A stretch of 52,734 bases of DNA from an uncultured Collinsella sp. (lineage in GTDB: Bacteria > Actinomycetota > Coriobacteriia > Coriobacteriales > Coriobacteriaceae): positions 1-52,734 of the forward strand of contig CABURU010000011.1 of the NCBI GenBank assembly GCA_902494085.1. Direction: 5' to 3'. A model generated the notes under the pieces. That model was not told where the DNA came from, searched no databases, and was given only the letters and a program-made list of their open reading frames with translations. Positions 1-8,125 of this stretch are shown one piece after another. Numbering within the stretch: position 1 is the stretch's first letter; each line of letters starts with the position of its first letter. Made by a program: the position numbers and the translations under genes.

Positions 1-411
1 ATGGTTCTAGTATAGGAAAAGGAATTTCTCGGGGCCGCCTCTCGGCGGCCTTGCGAAAAACAAATCCAAGTTAGACCATTTCAAATGGTTCGATGTCTGC
101 CCGGATGCGACACTGAAGTGAGTGTCCATCCTCGCAGTATCCGGTTCTCAAGGTGCACGCCCCGCGGCTGATCCGGTTGCACCGGGCCGCGCGGCAAGGA
201 GATATATTGCCAGACCGCGAAGCCCTGTGGGACGTCAATTCCACTCTTCACAAGTCCTACACAATATATTGCTTCCTATATAAGTCATAGAAAGGCTGGT
301 GCAGAAATACTGCACGTATCAGATGATGACCCTTTGTTTCAGGAATATATAGAGATCGGTCACCTGTAAGTGTTTATCTACCCGCGCTTTTAGCAATGTA
401 AACCGCGCTTC
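1..411. other. Gene-free, hairpin-rich intergenic region
   Basis: No convincing open frame on either strand. The left part holds a series of stem-loops: 33-39 with 44-50 (seven G/C pairs, TCTC loop), 75-80 with 84-89, a three-tier stem 101-114 with 121-144 (CCGGAT/ATCCGG, GCGA/TCGC, CACT/AGTG), 152-157 with 178-183, and 193-197 with 207-211. A further hairpin lies at 299-304/310-315. I searched by eye for RNase P, SRP, tmRNA, T-box and common riboswitch signatures and found none. It could be an unassigned structured RNA or the leader of a gene beyond the left edge; strand is undecided. Confidence 0.4.
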
Positions 412-451
412 AGATAAAAAGAGGGAGCGCCGCGCACAACGCGACACTCCC
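412..451 (-). terminator. Rho-independent terminator of the infC-rpmI-rplT operon
   Basis: Read on the minus strand, a 12-pair stem (423-434 with 440-451, two G-U pairs, five-base loop) is followed by a T-rich tract at 416-421. It lies about 20 bases past the rplT stop, so it closes the translation operon. Confidence 0.85.
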
Positions 452-472
452 CTAGCGATTCAAGAGAATCTA

Positions 473-832
473 TTAGGCCTCGAGAGCCTTCTTGGCGATG
501 GTAGCCAGCTCGTTGAAGGACTCGATGTCCTCGTAAGCCATCTGAGCCAGGACCTTGCGGTCGAGCTCGATGCCGGCAACCTTCAGGCCGTGCATGAACT
601 GAGAGTAAGAGATGTCGTTCAGGCGAGCAGCAGCGTTGATACGGGTGATCCAGAGAGAACGAATCTCGCGCTTCTTGTTGCGGCGATCACGATACTGATA
701 CTGTAGGGAGTGCTGGACCTGCTCTTTTGCATGCTTGTAAGTACGCGAAGCGGCACCGTAGTAACCCTTCGCACGGTGCATAACGGTACGGCGCTTCTTC
801 TTGGCGGCAACAGCGCGCTTAATACGTGCCAT
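473..832 (-). CDS. rplT: 50S ribosomal protein L20
   Basis: 119 residues, normal length for L20, a basic 23S rRNA-binding protein needed early in large-subunit assembly. The conserved lysine/arginine-rich N-terminus (MARIKRAVAAKKKRR) and the GYYGA segment are plain, and the C-terminal half carries the globular domain. An AGGAG sits about ten bases upstream of the ATG. It is the last gene of infC-rpmI-rplT, 46 bases after rpmI, with a strong terminator after it. In other bacteria L20 represses its own operon through the leader; a structured leader is present here upstream of infC, but L20 binding cannot be judged from sequence alone. Confidence 0.98.
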   Translation of the reverse strand: MARIKRAVAAKKKRRTVMHRAKGYYGAASRTYKHAKEQVQHSLQYQYRDRRNKKREIRSLWITRINAAARLNDISYSQFMHGLKVAGIELDRKVLAQMAYEDIESFNELATIAKKALEA

Positions 833-878
833 GTTCTATCAACTCCTAGACGGTAAAACGAAAAACGGGAACTCGAAC

Positions 879-1070
879 TTAGGCGAGACGCGACTTGATG
901 ACCTTGCGGTCGGCAGCGGCGATCTCGGTCTCCTGACGGAAGCCACGCTTACGCTTGGTGGACTTCTTGCTCAGGATGTGGCTCTTGAAAGCCTTGGCGC
1001 GCATAAGCTTGCCGGTACCAGTCTTGCGGAAACGCTTCTTGGTGCCGCTGTGGGACTTCATCTTAGGCAT
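879..1070 (-). CDS. rpmI: 50S ribosomal protein L35
   Basis: 63 residues, the usual size for L35. The hallmark start MPKMKSHSGTKKRF is intact, as are the basic repeats that thread into 23S rRNA. An AAGGAG lies six bases upstream of the ATG. It sits between infC and rplT, the near-universal order for this operon, with 32 bases between the infC stop and its start codon. Identification rests on signature sequence, length and synteny. Confidence 0.98.
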   Translation of the reverse strand: MPKMKSHSGTKKRFRKTGTGKLMRAKAFKSHILSKKSTKRKRGFRQETEIAAADRKVIKSRLA

Positions 1071-1102
1071 GAAATACTCCTTAATCGGTTACAGAACACT
1101 AG

Positions 1103-1657
1103 TTACTTGGTATCGCTTGCCGCTTTATCCTCATCGAAGGCGCCCTTAATCGGGGCGAGCAGCATAAGCATGTTACGGCCTTCCATCTTAGGCTTGGACT
1201 CGACCGTAGCGTAAGGCTTGAGATCCTCGGCGAGACGCTCGAGAACGTTAAGGCCCTGCTCCGGGTGAGCCATCTCACGGCCGCGGAACATGATGGTGAT
1301 CTTAACGCGTGCGCCCTTCTTGAGGAAACGCAGAACGTGGCCCTTCTTGGTCTCGTAGTCGCCAACGTCGATCTTGGGTCGGAACTTCATTTCCTTGACC
1401 TCGACCTTGGACTGGTTCTTACGAGCAGCCTTGGCCTTCATGGCCTGCTGGTACTTGAACTTACCGTAGTCCATGACCTTGCAGACCGGCGGCTCCGCGT
1501 TGGGAGCGATCTCGACCAGGTCGAGACCCTGATCGTCGGCGACGCGCTGGGCATCGCGGATGGCGAACAGGCCGAGCTGAGAGCCATCGACGCCAATCAA
1601 ACGGCACGAAGATGCAGTGATCTCGTCGTTGATGCGGGTGTCATCAGACTTAGCTAT
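1103..1657 (-). CDS. infC: Translation initiation factor IF-3, probable AUA start
   Basis: IF-3 binds the 30S subunit, checks start-codon pairing and blocks premature 50S joining. From the I of IAKSDDTRINDEI the protein has 184 residues: N-domain with the LIGVDG segment, lysine-rich linker, and C-domain with KMEGRNMLML. An ATG five codons upstream (1672) is in frame, but GGAGG (1670-1666) overlaps that ATG itself and lies exactly eight bases before ATA at 1657-1655, the ideal position for starting there. infC is known for near-cognate starts (AUU in E. coli) that let IF-3 repress itself, so the AUA call fits family biology. The longer start gives 189 residues and cannot be excluded. Confidence 0.9.
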   Translation of the reverse strand: MAKSDDTRINDEITASSCRLIGVDGSQLGLFAIRDAQRVADDQGLDLVEIAPNAEPPVCKVMDYGKFKYQQAMKAKAARKNQSKVEVKEMKFRPKIDVGDYETKKGHVLRFLKKGARVKITIMFRGREMAHPEQGLNVLERLAEDLKPYATVESKPKMEGRNMLMLLAPIKGAFDEDKAASDTK

Positions 1658-1676
1658 TTTCCCTACCTCCATTCAT

Positions 1677-1806
1677 AAAAAAATAACCCGGCGCTTCTCA
1701 GCAACTAGGTCGTACACATAGGCTTCCTCGATTTGAGGAAGGGAATCTAAGTTGTATGACCAGTCAGCTGCTCATTGGCGCCAAAAGGTGGGAACCCTCG
1801 GGTTCC
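1677..1806 (-). promoter_or_regulatory. Structured infC leader, possible attenuator
   Basis: The untranslated leader of infC on the minus strand contains a hairpin at 1791-1806, a perfect 7-pair hairpin at 1723-1729/1735-1741, and a long-range pairing of GGCGC (1778-1782) and AGCAGCT (1772-1766) with AGTTGCT (1706-1700) and GCGCC (1694-1690). That outer helix is followed by seven T's (1683-1677), so the fold resembles an intrinsic terminator just before the ribosome-binding site. Attenuation of this operon is common in bacteria; the mechanism here is inference. Confidence 0.45.
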
Positions 1807-1874
1807 TCTTTAGGGCATTGCGGGAACAACGCCTTGCGAATAATAACACGTACAGCGCGTTATCACATTACGTA

Positions 1875-2126
1875 CACGAAAAAGGGGCCTTGACCCCCTT
1901 GAACGCTCGCTTGCATGTATGGTGCCCGAGGCGAGACTCGAAGGGCCTTCGCTTCGCGAAGCCCCGGGCTTCGGACGCGCGGCGCCCTCGCCACGCTCCG
2001 CTACAAACAGGCCGCAGGCCTGTTTGCTTAACGCTTCGCGCGCTCACGCGAGTTCGGCACGAAAAAGGGGGCCGCAACCCCCTTGAACGCTCACTTGCAT
2101 GTATGGTGCCCGAGGCGAGACTCGAA
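1875..2126. repeat. Imperfect direct repeat of tRNA-Leu 3' end plus terminator
   Basis: The stretch 2058-2126 (3' end of tRNA-Leu, its flank and terminator) recurs at 1875-1942. Across the 3' tRNA part and adjoining flank only one base differs; the terminator stem differs slightly but folds in both copies (1882-1887/1895-1900 and 2065-2071/2078-2084). The 115 bases between copies are very G+C-rich and include a 9-pair hairpin with a GCA loop (AAACAGGCC / GGCCTGTTT). Tyrosine integrases commonly duplicate tRNA 3' ends, so this could be an att scar, but no integrase remains. Confidence 0.7.
2062..2084 (-). terminator. Terminator of tRNA-Leu
   Basis: On the minus strand AAGGGGG pairs with CCCCCTT around a six-base loop, followed by further T's. 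It begins about 20 bases after the tRNA CCA end. Confidence 0.75.
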
Positions 2127-2190
2127 CTCGCACGTTGTTGCCAACGGTGGATTTTGAGTCCACTGCGTCTGCCAATTCCGCCACTCGGGC
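2104..2190 (-). tRNA. tRNA-Leu (anticodon CAA)
   Basis: A class II tRNA of 87 bases including an encoded CCA. The acceptor GCCCGAG pairs with CTCGGGC, followed by discriminator A and CCA (2107-2104). The D-arm has the Leu form GGCGGAATTGGCAGACGC, the anticodon stem is GTGGA/TCCAC with loop CTCAAAA (anticodon CAA), there is a long variable arm, and the T-arm contains GTTCGAGTC. It decodes UUG. It has its own terminator, and its 3' end is duplicated downstream. Confidence 0.95.
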
Positions 2191-2229
2191 ACGTAATGCG
2201 TGAGTTAGTTTATCACAGCTTTCTGTTGA

Positions 2230-3663
2230 TTAGTCCGAAAATGGAACTTCGAGCATTTCGATGAGTTCGACCGTGCGTAGCATCTCGCGCTGACGGCATC
2301 CGCGACCGTCGACCGAAGCCTCACCCATCTGGTTATCGTAAGGGTCCTCGCGCATGCCGTCGAAAGAGGGCTCAAACTCTGCCTGGAATCGATTGTTGGC
2401 CACCATACGCCATGGGTCGAGATTGCCAAAGTAGTGACGGCGGCGCCACTCCTCCCCCATCCTGCGAGCAGAAGATCCAAATGACACGTCGGCGTTGAGC
2501 CAACCGGTCTGCGGCGTATAGAACTCTGCCCAGTCGTGCGACCCCACCGAATCGGGCGCAACGTACAGGCCGCTCTGCCAACGGGCAGGCACGCCCGCGA
2601 TACGGCACATGGTGATAAACGCGAGCGCCATAACGCCGCAATCGCCGCGGAGTGAATGCGCGCAGTCATCGGCAATAGACCCCAAAAGCAAGTACGGCGG
2701 CTGATAACGATAGTCGATATGCTGCGTCAAATAATCATAGATAGCACGGGCGCGATCGAGCGGATCCTCGAGTCCGTCAACAACACCGGCCGTCAGCTGC
2801 TGCAGATACGGCGTGAATGCAATGTGCGGACGGTCCTCGGAAATATCCTCGGGCAGAGGCGCGTCCATACGCGGATGAACCGGAAGTGTGCCACCGTAGA
2901 CATCACAATAAGCAGCATCGATGTGATAACGATAAGTCACCGAGAATGAGCGCTCACTCGAAGAAGACCACGAGGCGGTACGCGCCGAAGCGTTCGCGGG
3001 AGCAACAGCACCCTCCGGCGTCATGTCGAGAATCTCGACCCGAGACTGCTGACGGCAGGCAGCCGCGACGGGAAGCCAAGCGCAAACGGTCTCCCCCTCC
3101 AGAGCGCCGGGGACAGACACGGACGCTTTAAGCGTAATGACGCGAGCCAATCCGTTTTGCGACTCCATCTCCTCGAGCATCTGGTTGCGCAGCGCAATTC
3201 CGTCCGTAGAATCGGGACGCATGCCGGGGACCTCTTTGGGATATACGCGAAGCGAATCGAGGAAGTTATCGAGAACGAACAGCTCACCATCGATAAAGCG
3301 CCAGTCAATACGCTTACGGTCAATCAGATCGTTAAACTGCCCCTCGGTAAACTCAGGCCACTCCTCGCGAATCATCGCAATAGCTCGATCGCGCGACACC
3401 GAAAAATGAAGCGGCGTCTCAAGCATGCGATACCGCTCGGCACGAACGCAGGCAGCAAGCGAGGGATCGGGATTCTGCCCCAAAAGACGATCACAAGCCG
3501 CAACAGCCTGCGTCAAATATCCGGCATCCTTGAGACGAAGAATCTCGGGCGGCAGTCCAATATCGAGATGACGGAAATCATCACAGCAAACATCAACAGA
3601 GCAACCAACAGGACCCTCGTCAATGACCTTCCCATCCGAAGGCAGCACATTAATAACAGCCAT
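2230..3663 (-). CDS. Transglutaminase-like domain protein
   Basis: About 477 residues. The C-terminal half holds a papain-like transglutaminase core with the full triad: Cys342 in RGDCGVMA, His376 in SHDWAEF and Asp392 in LNADVSFG. The N-terminal 270 residues match no domain I can name; a helical start (residues 40-115) precedes a beta-rich part. There is no signal peptide, so it is probably cytoplasmic. Bacterial members are usually proteases or peptide-processing enzymes rather than cross-linkers; the substrate is unknown. The ATG at 3663 has GGAG seven bases upstream; a GTG six codons earlier has no ribosome site. It stands alone with its own promoter. Confidence 0.8.
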   Translation of the reverse strand: MAVINVLPSDGKVIDEGPVGCSVDVCCDDFRHLDIGLPPEILRLKDAGYLTQAVAACDRLLGQNPDPSLAACVRAERYRMLETPLHFSVSRDRAIAMIREEWPEFTEGQFNDLIDRKRIDWRFIDGELFVLDNFLDSLRVYPKEVPGMRPDSTDGIALRNQMLEEMESQNGLARVITLKASVSVPGALEGETVCAWLPVAAACRQQSRVEILDMTPEGAVAPANASARTASWSSSSERSFSVTYRYHIDAAYCDVYGGTLPVHPRMDAPLPEDISEDRPHIAFTPYLQQLTAGVVDGLEDPLDRARAIYDYLTQHIDYRYQPPYLLLGSIADDCAHSLRGDCGVMALAFITMCRIAGVPARWQSGLYVAPDSVGSHDWAEFYTPQTGWLNADVSFGSSARRMGEEWRRRHYFGNLDPWRMVANNRFQAEFEPSFDGMREDPYDNQMGEASVDGRGCRQREMLRTVELIEMLEVPFSD

Positions 3664-3698
3664 ACCAAAACTCCAAGTCACTAGAACGCTTGAAGCCC

Positions 3699-3727
3699 AT
3701 TGTAGCGAGATAAAAAGAAAGCCCCAA
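3699..3727 (-). promoter_or_regulatory. Putative sigma-A promoter of the transglutaminase-like gene
   Basis: Minus-strand TTGGGG (3727-3722), 17-base spacer, TACAAT (3704-3699), about 36 bases upstream of the start codon. Confidence 0.55.
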
Positions 3728-3804
3728 CAAGGGAGCCATCAACACCGCCGAACGGTAGTCAAAAAAAATGAATTCAGCCCAGTAACCCTGCGGCGTTAAA
3801 CGAA

Positions 3805-3896
3805 GGAAGCCCCGTCCCCCGGAACTGTTTCCTTGGCGCGACTTCTGGCGAAGCCAGGTGAGCGCAAAGGAAACAGTGTAGGGAGACGGGGCTTCC
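3805..3896. repeat. 92-bp nested palindrome downstream of fba
   Basis: The whole block folds on itself: 12 perfect pairs (3805-3816/3885-3896), three pairs (3818-3820/3881-3883), 11 perfect pairs (3824-3834/3867-3877), four pairs (3836-3839/3862-3865) and a CTGGC/GCCAG tip with GAA loop (3845-3857). It lies 20 bases past the fba stop and could end its transcript, although no T-run follows directly on the minus strand. It shares length and a GTCCC/GGGAC core with palindromes at 14264 and 47451. Confidence 0.8.
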
Positions 3897-3916
3897 GGCG
3901 GGAAGTTTAGCGACGC

Positions 3917-4783
3917 TTACGCCTTGTTGACGGAGCCAAACTCCTCCATGAGCTCCTTGGTGCGGGCAACGATGTTGTCGCGACCAGGCTTGAGGAGCTT
4001 GCGGGGGTCAAAGCCCTTGCCCTGCTGATCCTTGCCAGCCTCGATGTACTCGCGAACGCCCTTGGCAAAGACGAGCTGCAGATCGGTGTTGACGTTGATC
4101 TTGGAGATACCCAGGGAGATGGCCTTCTTGATCTGATCCTCGGGGATGCCGGTGCCACCGTGCAGGACGAGGGGCAGGTCGCCGGTCTGAGCCTTGATCT
4201 CGCCCAGGCGCTCGAAGGAAAGGCCAGCCCAGTCGGCAGGGTACACGCCGTGGATGTTGCCGATACCGCAGGCGAGGAAGTCGACGCCCAGGTCAGCAAT
4301 CTGCTTGCACTCAGCAGGATCAGCGAGCTCGCCGCTGGAGGTCACGCCGTCCTCGGTGCCGCCGATGCCGCCGACCTCGGCCTCGATGGACATACCCTTG
4401 GAGTGGGCAAGCTCAACGAGCTCCTTGGTGCGGTCGAGGTTAAGCTGGAAGGTCTCCTCGTGAGAGCCGTCATACATGATGGACGTGAAGCCGGCCTCGA
4501 TGCACTTGAAGCAGTCCTCGTAAGAACCGTGATCGAGGTGAAGGGCGACGGGAACGGTAACGCCCGTGGCCTCGACGGCAGCCTTGACCATGTCGGCGCA
4601 GACCTTGAAACCGCCCATCCACTTAGCGGCACCAGCGGTGCACTGAAGGATCAGCGGAGACTTGGCCTCCTCGGCGGCCTGGAGAATAGCCAGGGTCCAC
4701 TCGAGGTTGTTGGTGTTGAAGGCACCGAGAGCGTACTTGCCGGCCTCGGCCTTCTTGAGCATGTCTGCTGCGTTGACGAGCAT
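3917..4783 (-). CDS. fba: Class II fructose-1,6-bisphosphate aldolase
   Basis: 288 residues, normal for a zinc-dependent class II aldolase, which splits fructose 1,6-bisphosphate into dihydroxyacetone phosphate and glyceraldehyde 3-phosphate in glycolysis. Visible signatures are LGAFNTNN near the start, LHLDHGS with catalytic Asp84 and zinc ligand His85, YDGSH, the EVGGIGG loop, HGGTG and INVNTDLQ. The ATG at 4783 is preceded by AGGAGG with a seven-base gap; the frame stays open far upstream without aldolase sequence, so the longer form is rejected. Monocistronic, with a promoter about 40-70 bases upstream and a large palindrome downstream. Confidence 0.97.
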   Translation of the reverse strand: MLVNAADMLKKAEAGKYALGAFNTNNLEWTLAILQAAEEAKSPLILQCTAGAAKWMGGFKVCADMVKAAVEATGVTVPVALHLDHGSYEDCFKCIEAGFTSIMYDGSHEETFQLNLDRTKELVELAHSKGMSIEAEVGGIGGTEDGVTSSGELADPAECKQIADLGVDFLACGIGNIHGVYPADWAGLSFERLGEIKAQTGDLPLVLHGGTGIPEDQIKKAISLGISKINVNTDLQLVFAKGVREYIEAGKDQQGKGFDPRKLLKPGRDNIVARTKELMEEFGSVNKA

Positions 4784-4823
4784 AAAAGAAACCTCCTGTA
4801 AGGTTGCTCCGATAACGCCTGAG

Positions 4824-4851
4824 ATTTTACCACGACATACCCGAGCATAAA
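4824..4851 (-). promoter_or_regulatory. Putative promoter of fba
   Basis: TTTATG (4851-4846), 16-base spacer, TAAAAT (4829-4824) on the minus strand, about 40 bases upstream of the aldolase start. Confidence 0.5.
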
Positions 4852-4977
4852 CGTTCGTTTGTTCACGAATACCATCCGATTGGACAAATTTTGACCGTTT
4901 GCCCCACAGAATCGACCCACTGGGGAAAATAGCTTGACGATTGAGCGGTCTTCGTGGTTCGAAAGACGGCTTCGAGC

Positions 4978-5661
4978 CTACATCTGCATAAACGGATTCT
5001 GCATAAGTTCGCGCGCCATCGTGGTCGAATCGCCATGGCCCGTCAAGCAAACGGTATCGGGCGGAAGCGTCTTGGCAAGTTTGGAGAGCGAGCGCATAAT
5101 CGCCGCCTCGTCACCGCCGGAAAGATCGGTACGACCGTGGCTGCCCGGGAAAAGCGTGTCGCCCACAAAGGCGATGTTCCCCTGCTCGGTCGCGGCGAAC
5201 AGGACGATGCCGCCCGGCGTATGCCCCGGCGTCTCGATCACCTGCAGGCAGATATCGCCCAATTCAATCGTATCGCCCTCGGCAAGCAGCCGCGTCGGCT
5301 CGCCCGGATCGGGCGTCTCAATACCCCACATGGCGCGCTGCTCCTCGATATTCGCGCGAGGTACCGTCACGTCCTTAGCGCACAACTCATATAGTGCGCC
5401 GTCACCAACGACAGATCGAACCCCGGCGACCCCGCCAACATGGTCGGCATGACCGTGCGTGCAGACAGAGCCGAGTACGCGAACCTCGGGATGCGCGGTG
5501 CGGATATGCTCCACAAGACGCTCGCCCTCCCACGCCGGATCGACGATTAAGCACTCGTCATTCGAAATCACGGCGTAACTGTTGGTCTGAATCGGGCCGT
5601 TGACGAGCACCTCAATCGAAGCCGCGCCTCGGGGTGTCAGGTCCAAAGTCATACCGTCCAT
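4978..5661 (-). CDS. Metallo-beta-lactamase fold hydrolase (glyoxalase II-like)
   Basis: About 227 residues with a complete MBL metal site: H-x-H-x-D-H in THGHADH (69-74), then ETPGHTPGG, VGDTLFPGSHGRTD and a final GHGDST. Two metal ions would hydrolyse a thioester or ester; the family includes hydroxyacylglutathione hydrolases, but Coriobacteriia are not known to make glutathione, so another thiol ester is likelier. Two in-frame ATGs compete: that at 5667 has GGAGG only two bases away, while 5661 has the ideal eight, so 5661 is chosen. It follows rel on the same strand after a 13-pair hairpin. Confidence 0.85.
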   Translation of the reverse strand: MDGMTLDLTPRGAASIEVLVNGPIQTNSYAVISNDECLIVDPAWEGERLVEHIRTAHPEVRVLGSVCTHGHADHVGGVAGVRSVVGDGALYELCAKDVTVPRANIEEQRAMWGIETPDPGEPTRLLAEGDTIELGDICLQVIETPGHTPGGIVLFAATEQGNIAFVGDTLFPGSHGRTDLSGGDEAAIMRSLSKLAKTLPPDTVCLTGHGDSTTMARELMQNPFMQM

Positions 5662-5682
5662 GCGCATGCCCTCCTTCTAAAA

Positions 5683-5716
5683 TACGTTTGAGGCACCAAA
5701 CGATGCCTCAAACGTA
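5683..5716 (-). terminator. Hairpin between rel and the MBL hydrolase
   Basis: Thirteen perfect pairs (5683-5695 with 5704-5716) around an eight-base loop, followed on the minus strand by ATTTTAG. It may end or attenuate the rel transcript, or stabilise its 3' end, before the downstream gene. Confidence 0.65.
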
Positions 5717-5749
5717 ACCAATATCTATGATGCTGAGAGGCTCTCGCAC

Positions 5750-8110
5750 CTACACACGGCGCTTGAGCTGAGCTCCGCCTTCGCCGGGCATAAGACGGCG
5801 CGCGTCGTAGACCGAATCGACACTGCTGATGGAAGCCAGCAGCGGATCCAGACCACTCGCGTCCGAGATCTCGACCATAAAGCGCAGGGTTGCAATACCC
5901 TCGCGGTTGGTCGACGTGGCGGCAGAAAGGATATTGCCGCCCGCATCGCCAATGGCAATGGTGACATCCTTGAGCAGGCCCATGCGGTCCAAGCACTCGA
6001 CCACGATCTCGACCTGGAAGAGGGTGTCAGCAGCGCCGTCCCACTCCACATCGATCATGCGCTCGGGATGTTCCATAAGACCCTTGACGTTGGGGCAGTT
6101 GGCGCGATGCACCGAAACGCCACGACCGCGCGTGATGAAGCCGACGATGTCGTCACCCGTCACGGGGTTGCAGCAATGAGCCAGACGGACCAGCAGGCCG
6201 CTGTTGCTCTCGCCCTTGACGATAATGCCGTTACTGGCGCTCTTGCCGCGCTTTTGAGGCTTGCGGTTGGAGCCGCGAGCGGGCTGCTTCACGACCTCGG
6301 CGATAGCCTCGGCCTTGGTGAGCTGTTCCTCGGGCTTGGGGTCCAAGATTTGCTCGACCTTATTGCCCACAGCGCGCGAGGCAACCTTGCCGGCGCCGAC
6401 GGCGGCAAACAGGTCCTCGAGCTGCTTGAAGTTAAACTGCTCCGCCACGGCATTGAGCGCACGCGTCGAACGCGGCGTAGAAATGCCATAGCCACGCTTA
6501 CGCAGATCCTTGGCCAGCATATCGCGACCGGCGGCAGCGTCGTCGTCCTTGGTCGCAGCGGCAAAATAGCGGCGGATCTTTGACTTGGCGGAAGGTGTCT
6601 TAACGATCTTGAGCCAATCGCGCGACGGCTTGGAACTCTTGTTAGTCAGGATTTCAACGCGGTCGCCCGTCTTGATCTCGTGCGTGAGCGGAGCCACCGC
6701 ACCGTTGATTTTGGCGCCGACGCAGTGGTTTCCCACCTCGGTGTGAACGGCATAGGCAAAGTCGAGCGGCGTTGAACCGGCACGAAGCGCCATGACCTCG
6801 CCTTTGGGCGTGAAGACAAAGATCTCCTGATCGAACAGATCGACCTTCAGCGAGTGCAGGTATTCCTTGGCATCGGTGATCTCGTCGGAAGCCGCCCAAT
6901 CGAGCGAATGCTTGAGCCAGTTGATCTGGTCGTCCAAACGTTGAGCGTCATTGGTCTTGGAAGCAGACGATCCGCCCGACTTCTTATATAGCCAGTGAGC
7001 GGCAATGCCGTACTCGGCCTGCTCATGCATCTCGTAGGTTCGAATCTGAATCTCGAGCGGACGAGCCGTAGGGCCGATGACCGTCGTGTGGAGCGACTGG
7101 TAGTTATTGACCTTGGGCATGGCGATATAGTCTTTAAAGCGACCAGGCATGGGGTGCCACAGCGTATGCACCGCACCGAGCGTGGAGTAACAATCGCGCA
7201 CCGAATGGGTAATAACGCGCAGCGCCACCAGGTCGTAGATCTCGGAGAACTCCTTGCCCTTGCGCTTCATCTTTTGGTAGATGGACCAATAGTGCTTGGA
7301 GCGGCCGTTGATCTGGAAGTCCTCCAGACCAATGCGGTTGAGCTCATCGGTAAGCGTCTTGATGGTCTCGGCAAGGTAGCGCTCGCGGACCTCGCGCGAC
7401 TCAGCCACCATGCGCGCGATGCGCTGGTAGGCATCGGGCTCCAGGTAGAAGAAGGACAGGTCCTCGAGCTCCCACTTAATAGAGCTCATGCCCAGGCGGT
7501 CGGCCAAGGGCGCGTACACGTCCATGGTCTCGCGAGCCTTAAACAGGCGACGATCCTCGCGCAGGGCTGCCAGCGTTCGCATGTTGTGCAGACGGTCGGC
7601 AAGTTTAACGATGATGACGCGAATGTCCTTGGACATGGCGAGGAACATCTTGCGCAGCGTGAGCGCCTGCTTCTCGTCCATGCTGTCGACTTCGATGTTG
7701 GTGAGCTTGGTCACGCCATCGACGAGCTCGGCCACCGTATCGCCGAACAGGCCGGAAACATCGGCGAGCGAGGTCTCGGTATCCTCGACGGTATCGTGCA
7801 GCAGCGCGGCGCACACCACATCGCAGTCCATCTTGAGATCGGCCAAAATGATGGCAACCTCGACGGGATGGTTAATGTACATCTCGCCCGAGCGGCGCTT
7901 TTGGTTGCAGTGCTTCTCGGCGGCAAAGCAGTAGGCCTGCTCAACCTTAGAAAAGTCGTCCTCATTCATATATTTGAGGCACAGGCGCTCCAGCTTGTCG
8001 TAGCTGTCCGCCATAATCTCGGGCGGCAGCTCATCGGCATGCTTATAATGCTCCATCTCCGAGAACGGCTGGAGGGTGGAATCATGGGCTGTACGGGCTG
8101 CGGCATCCAT
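5750..8110 (-). CDS. rel: Bifunctional (p)ppGpp synthetase/hydrolase Rel
   Basis: 786 residues, the length of long RelA/SpoT homologues. In order: HD hydrolase domain with HD at 105-106 (HDTVEDT), pppGpp synthetase domain with YQSLHTTVIG, TGS domain starting FTPKGEVMALRAGSTPLDFAY, a zinc-finger-like region (LAHCCNPV, HRANCPN) and a C-terminal ACT domain. Both catalytic centres look intact, so it should make and degrade the stringent-response alarmone at the ribosome. AGGGGA lies about seven bases before the ATG. It begins 15 bases after recJ, so the two are probably co-transcribed. Confidence 0.96.
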   Translation of the reverse strand: MDAAARTAHDSTLQPFSEMEHYKHADELPPEIMADSYDKLERLCLKYMNEDDFSKVEQAYCFAAEKHCNQKRRSGEMYINHPVEVAIILADLKMDCDVVCAALLHDTVEDTETSLADVSGLFGDTVAELVDGVTKLTNIEVDSMDEKQALTLRKMFLAMSKDIRVIIVKLADRLHNMRTLAALREDRRLFKARETMDVYAPLADRLGMSSIKWELEDLSFFYLEPDAYQRIARMVAESREVRERYLAETIKTLTDELNRIGLEDFQINGRSKHYWSIYQKMKRKGKEFSEIYDLVALRVITHSVRDCYSTLGAVHTLWHPMPGRFKDYIAMPKVNNYQSLHTTVIGPTARPLEIQIRTYEMHEQAEYGIAAHWLYKKSGGSSASKTNDAQRLDDQINWLKHSLDWAASDEITDAKEYLHSLKVDLFDQEIFVFTPKGEVMALRAGSTPLDFAYAVHTEVGNHCVGAKINGAVAPLTHEIKTGDRVEILTNKSSKPSRDWLKIVKTPSAKSKIRRYFAAATKDDDAAAGRDMLAKDLRKRGYGISTPRSTRALNAVAEQFNFKQLEDLFAAVGAGKVASRAVGNKVEQILDPKPEEQLTKAEAIAEVVKQPARGSNRKPQKRGKSASNGIIVKGESNSGLLVRLAHCCNPVTGDDIVGFITRGRGVSVHRANCPNVKGLMEHPERMIDVEWDGAADTLFQVEIVVECLDRMGLLKDVTIAIGDAGGNILSAATSTNREGIATLRFMVEISDASGLDPLLASISSVDSVYDARRLMPGEGGAQLKRRV

Positions 8111-8125
8111 CGAGGTCCCCTTCCC

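Noticed and set aside
61..260. T-box, tmRNA, RNase P, SRP or riboswitch at the left edge
   Set aside because: None of the conserved signature motifs could be found on either strand.
1868..2077. 69-codon minus-strand frame over the tRNA-Leu repeat
   Set aside because: It translates the duplicated tRNA 3' end and G+C-rich insert; such frames over tRNA sequence are annotation artefacts.
2230..3681. Longer GTG start for the transglutaminase-like gene
   Set aside because: The GTG at 3681 lacks a ribosome site, whereas ATG 3663 has GGAG at good spacing.
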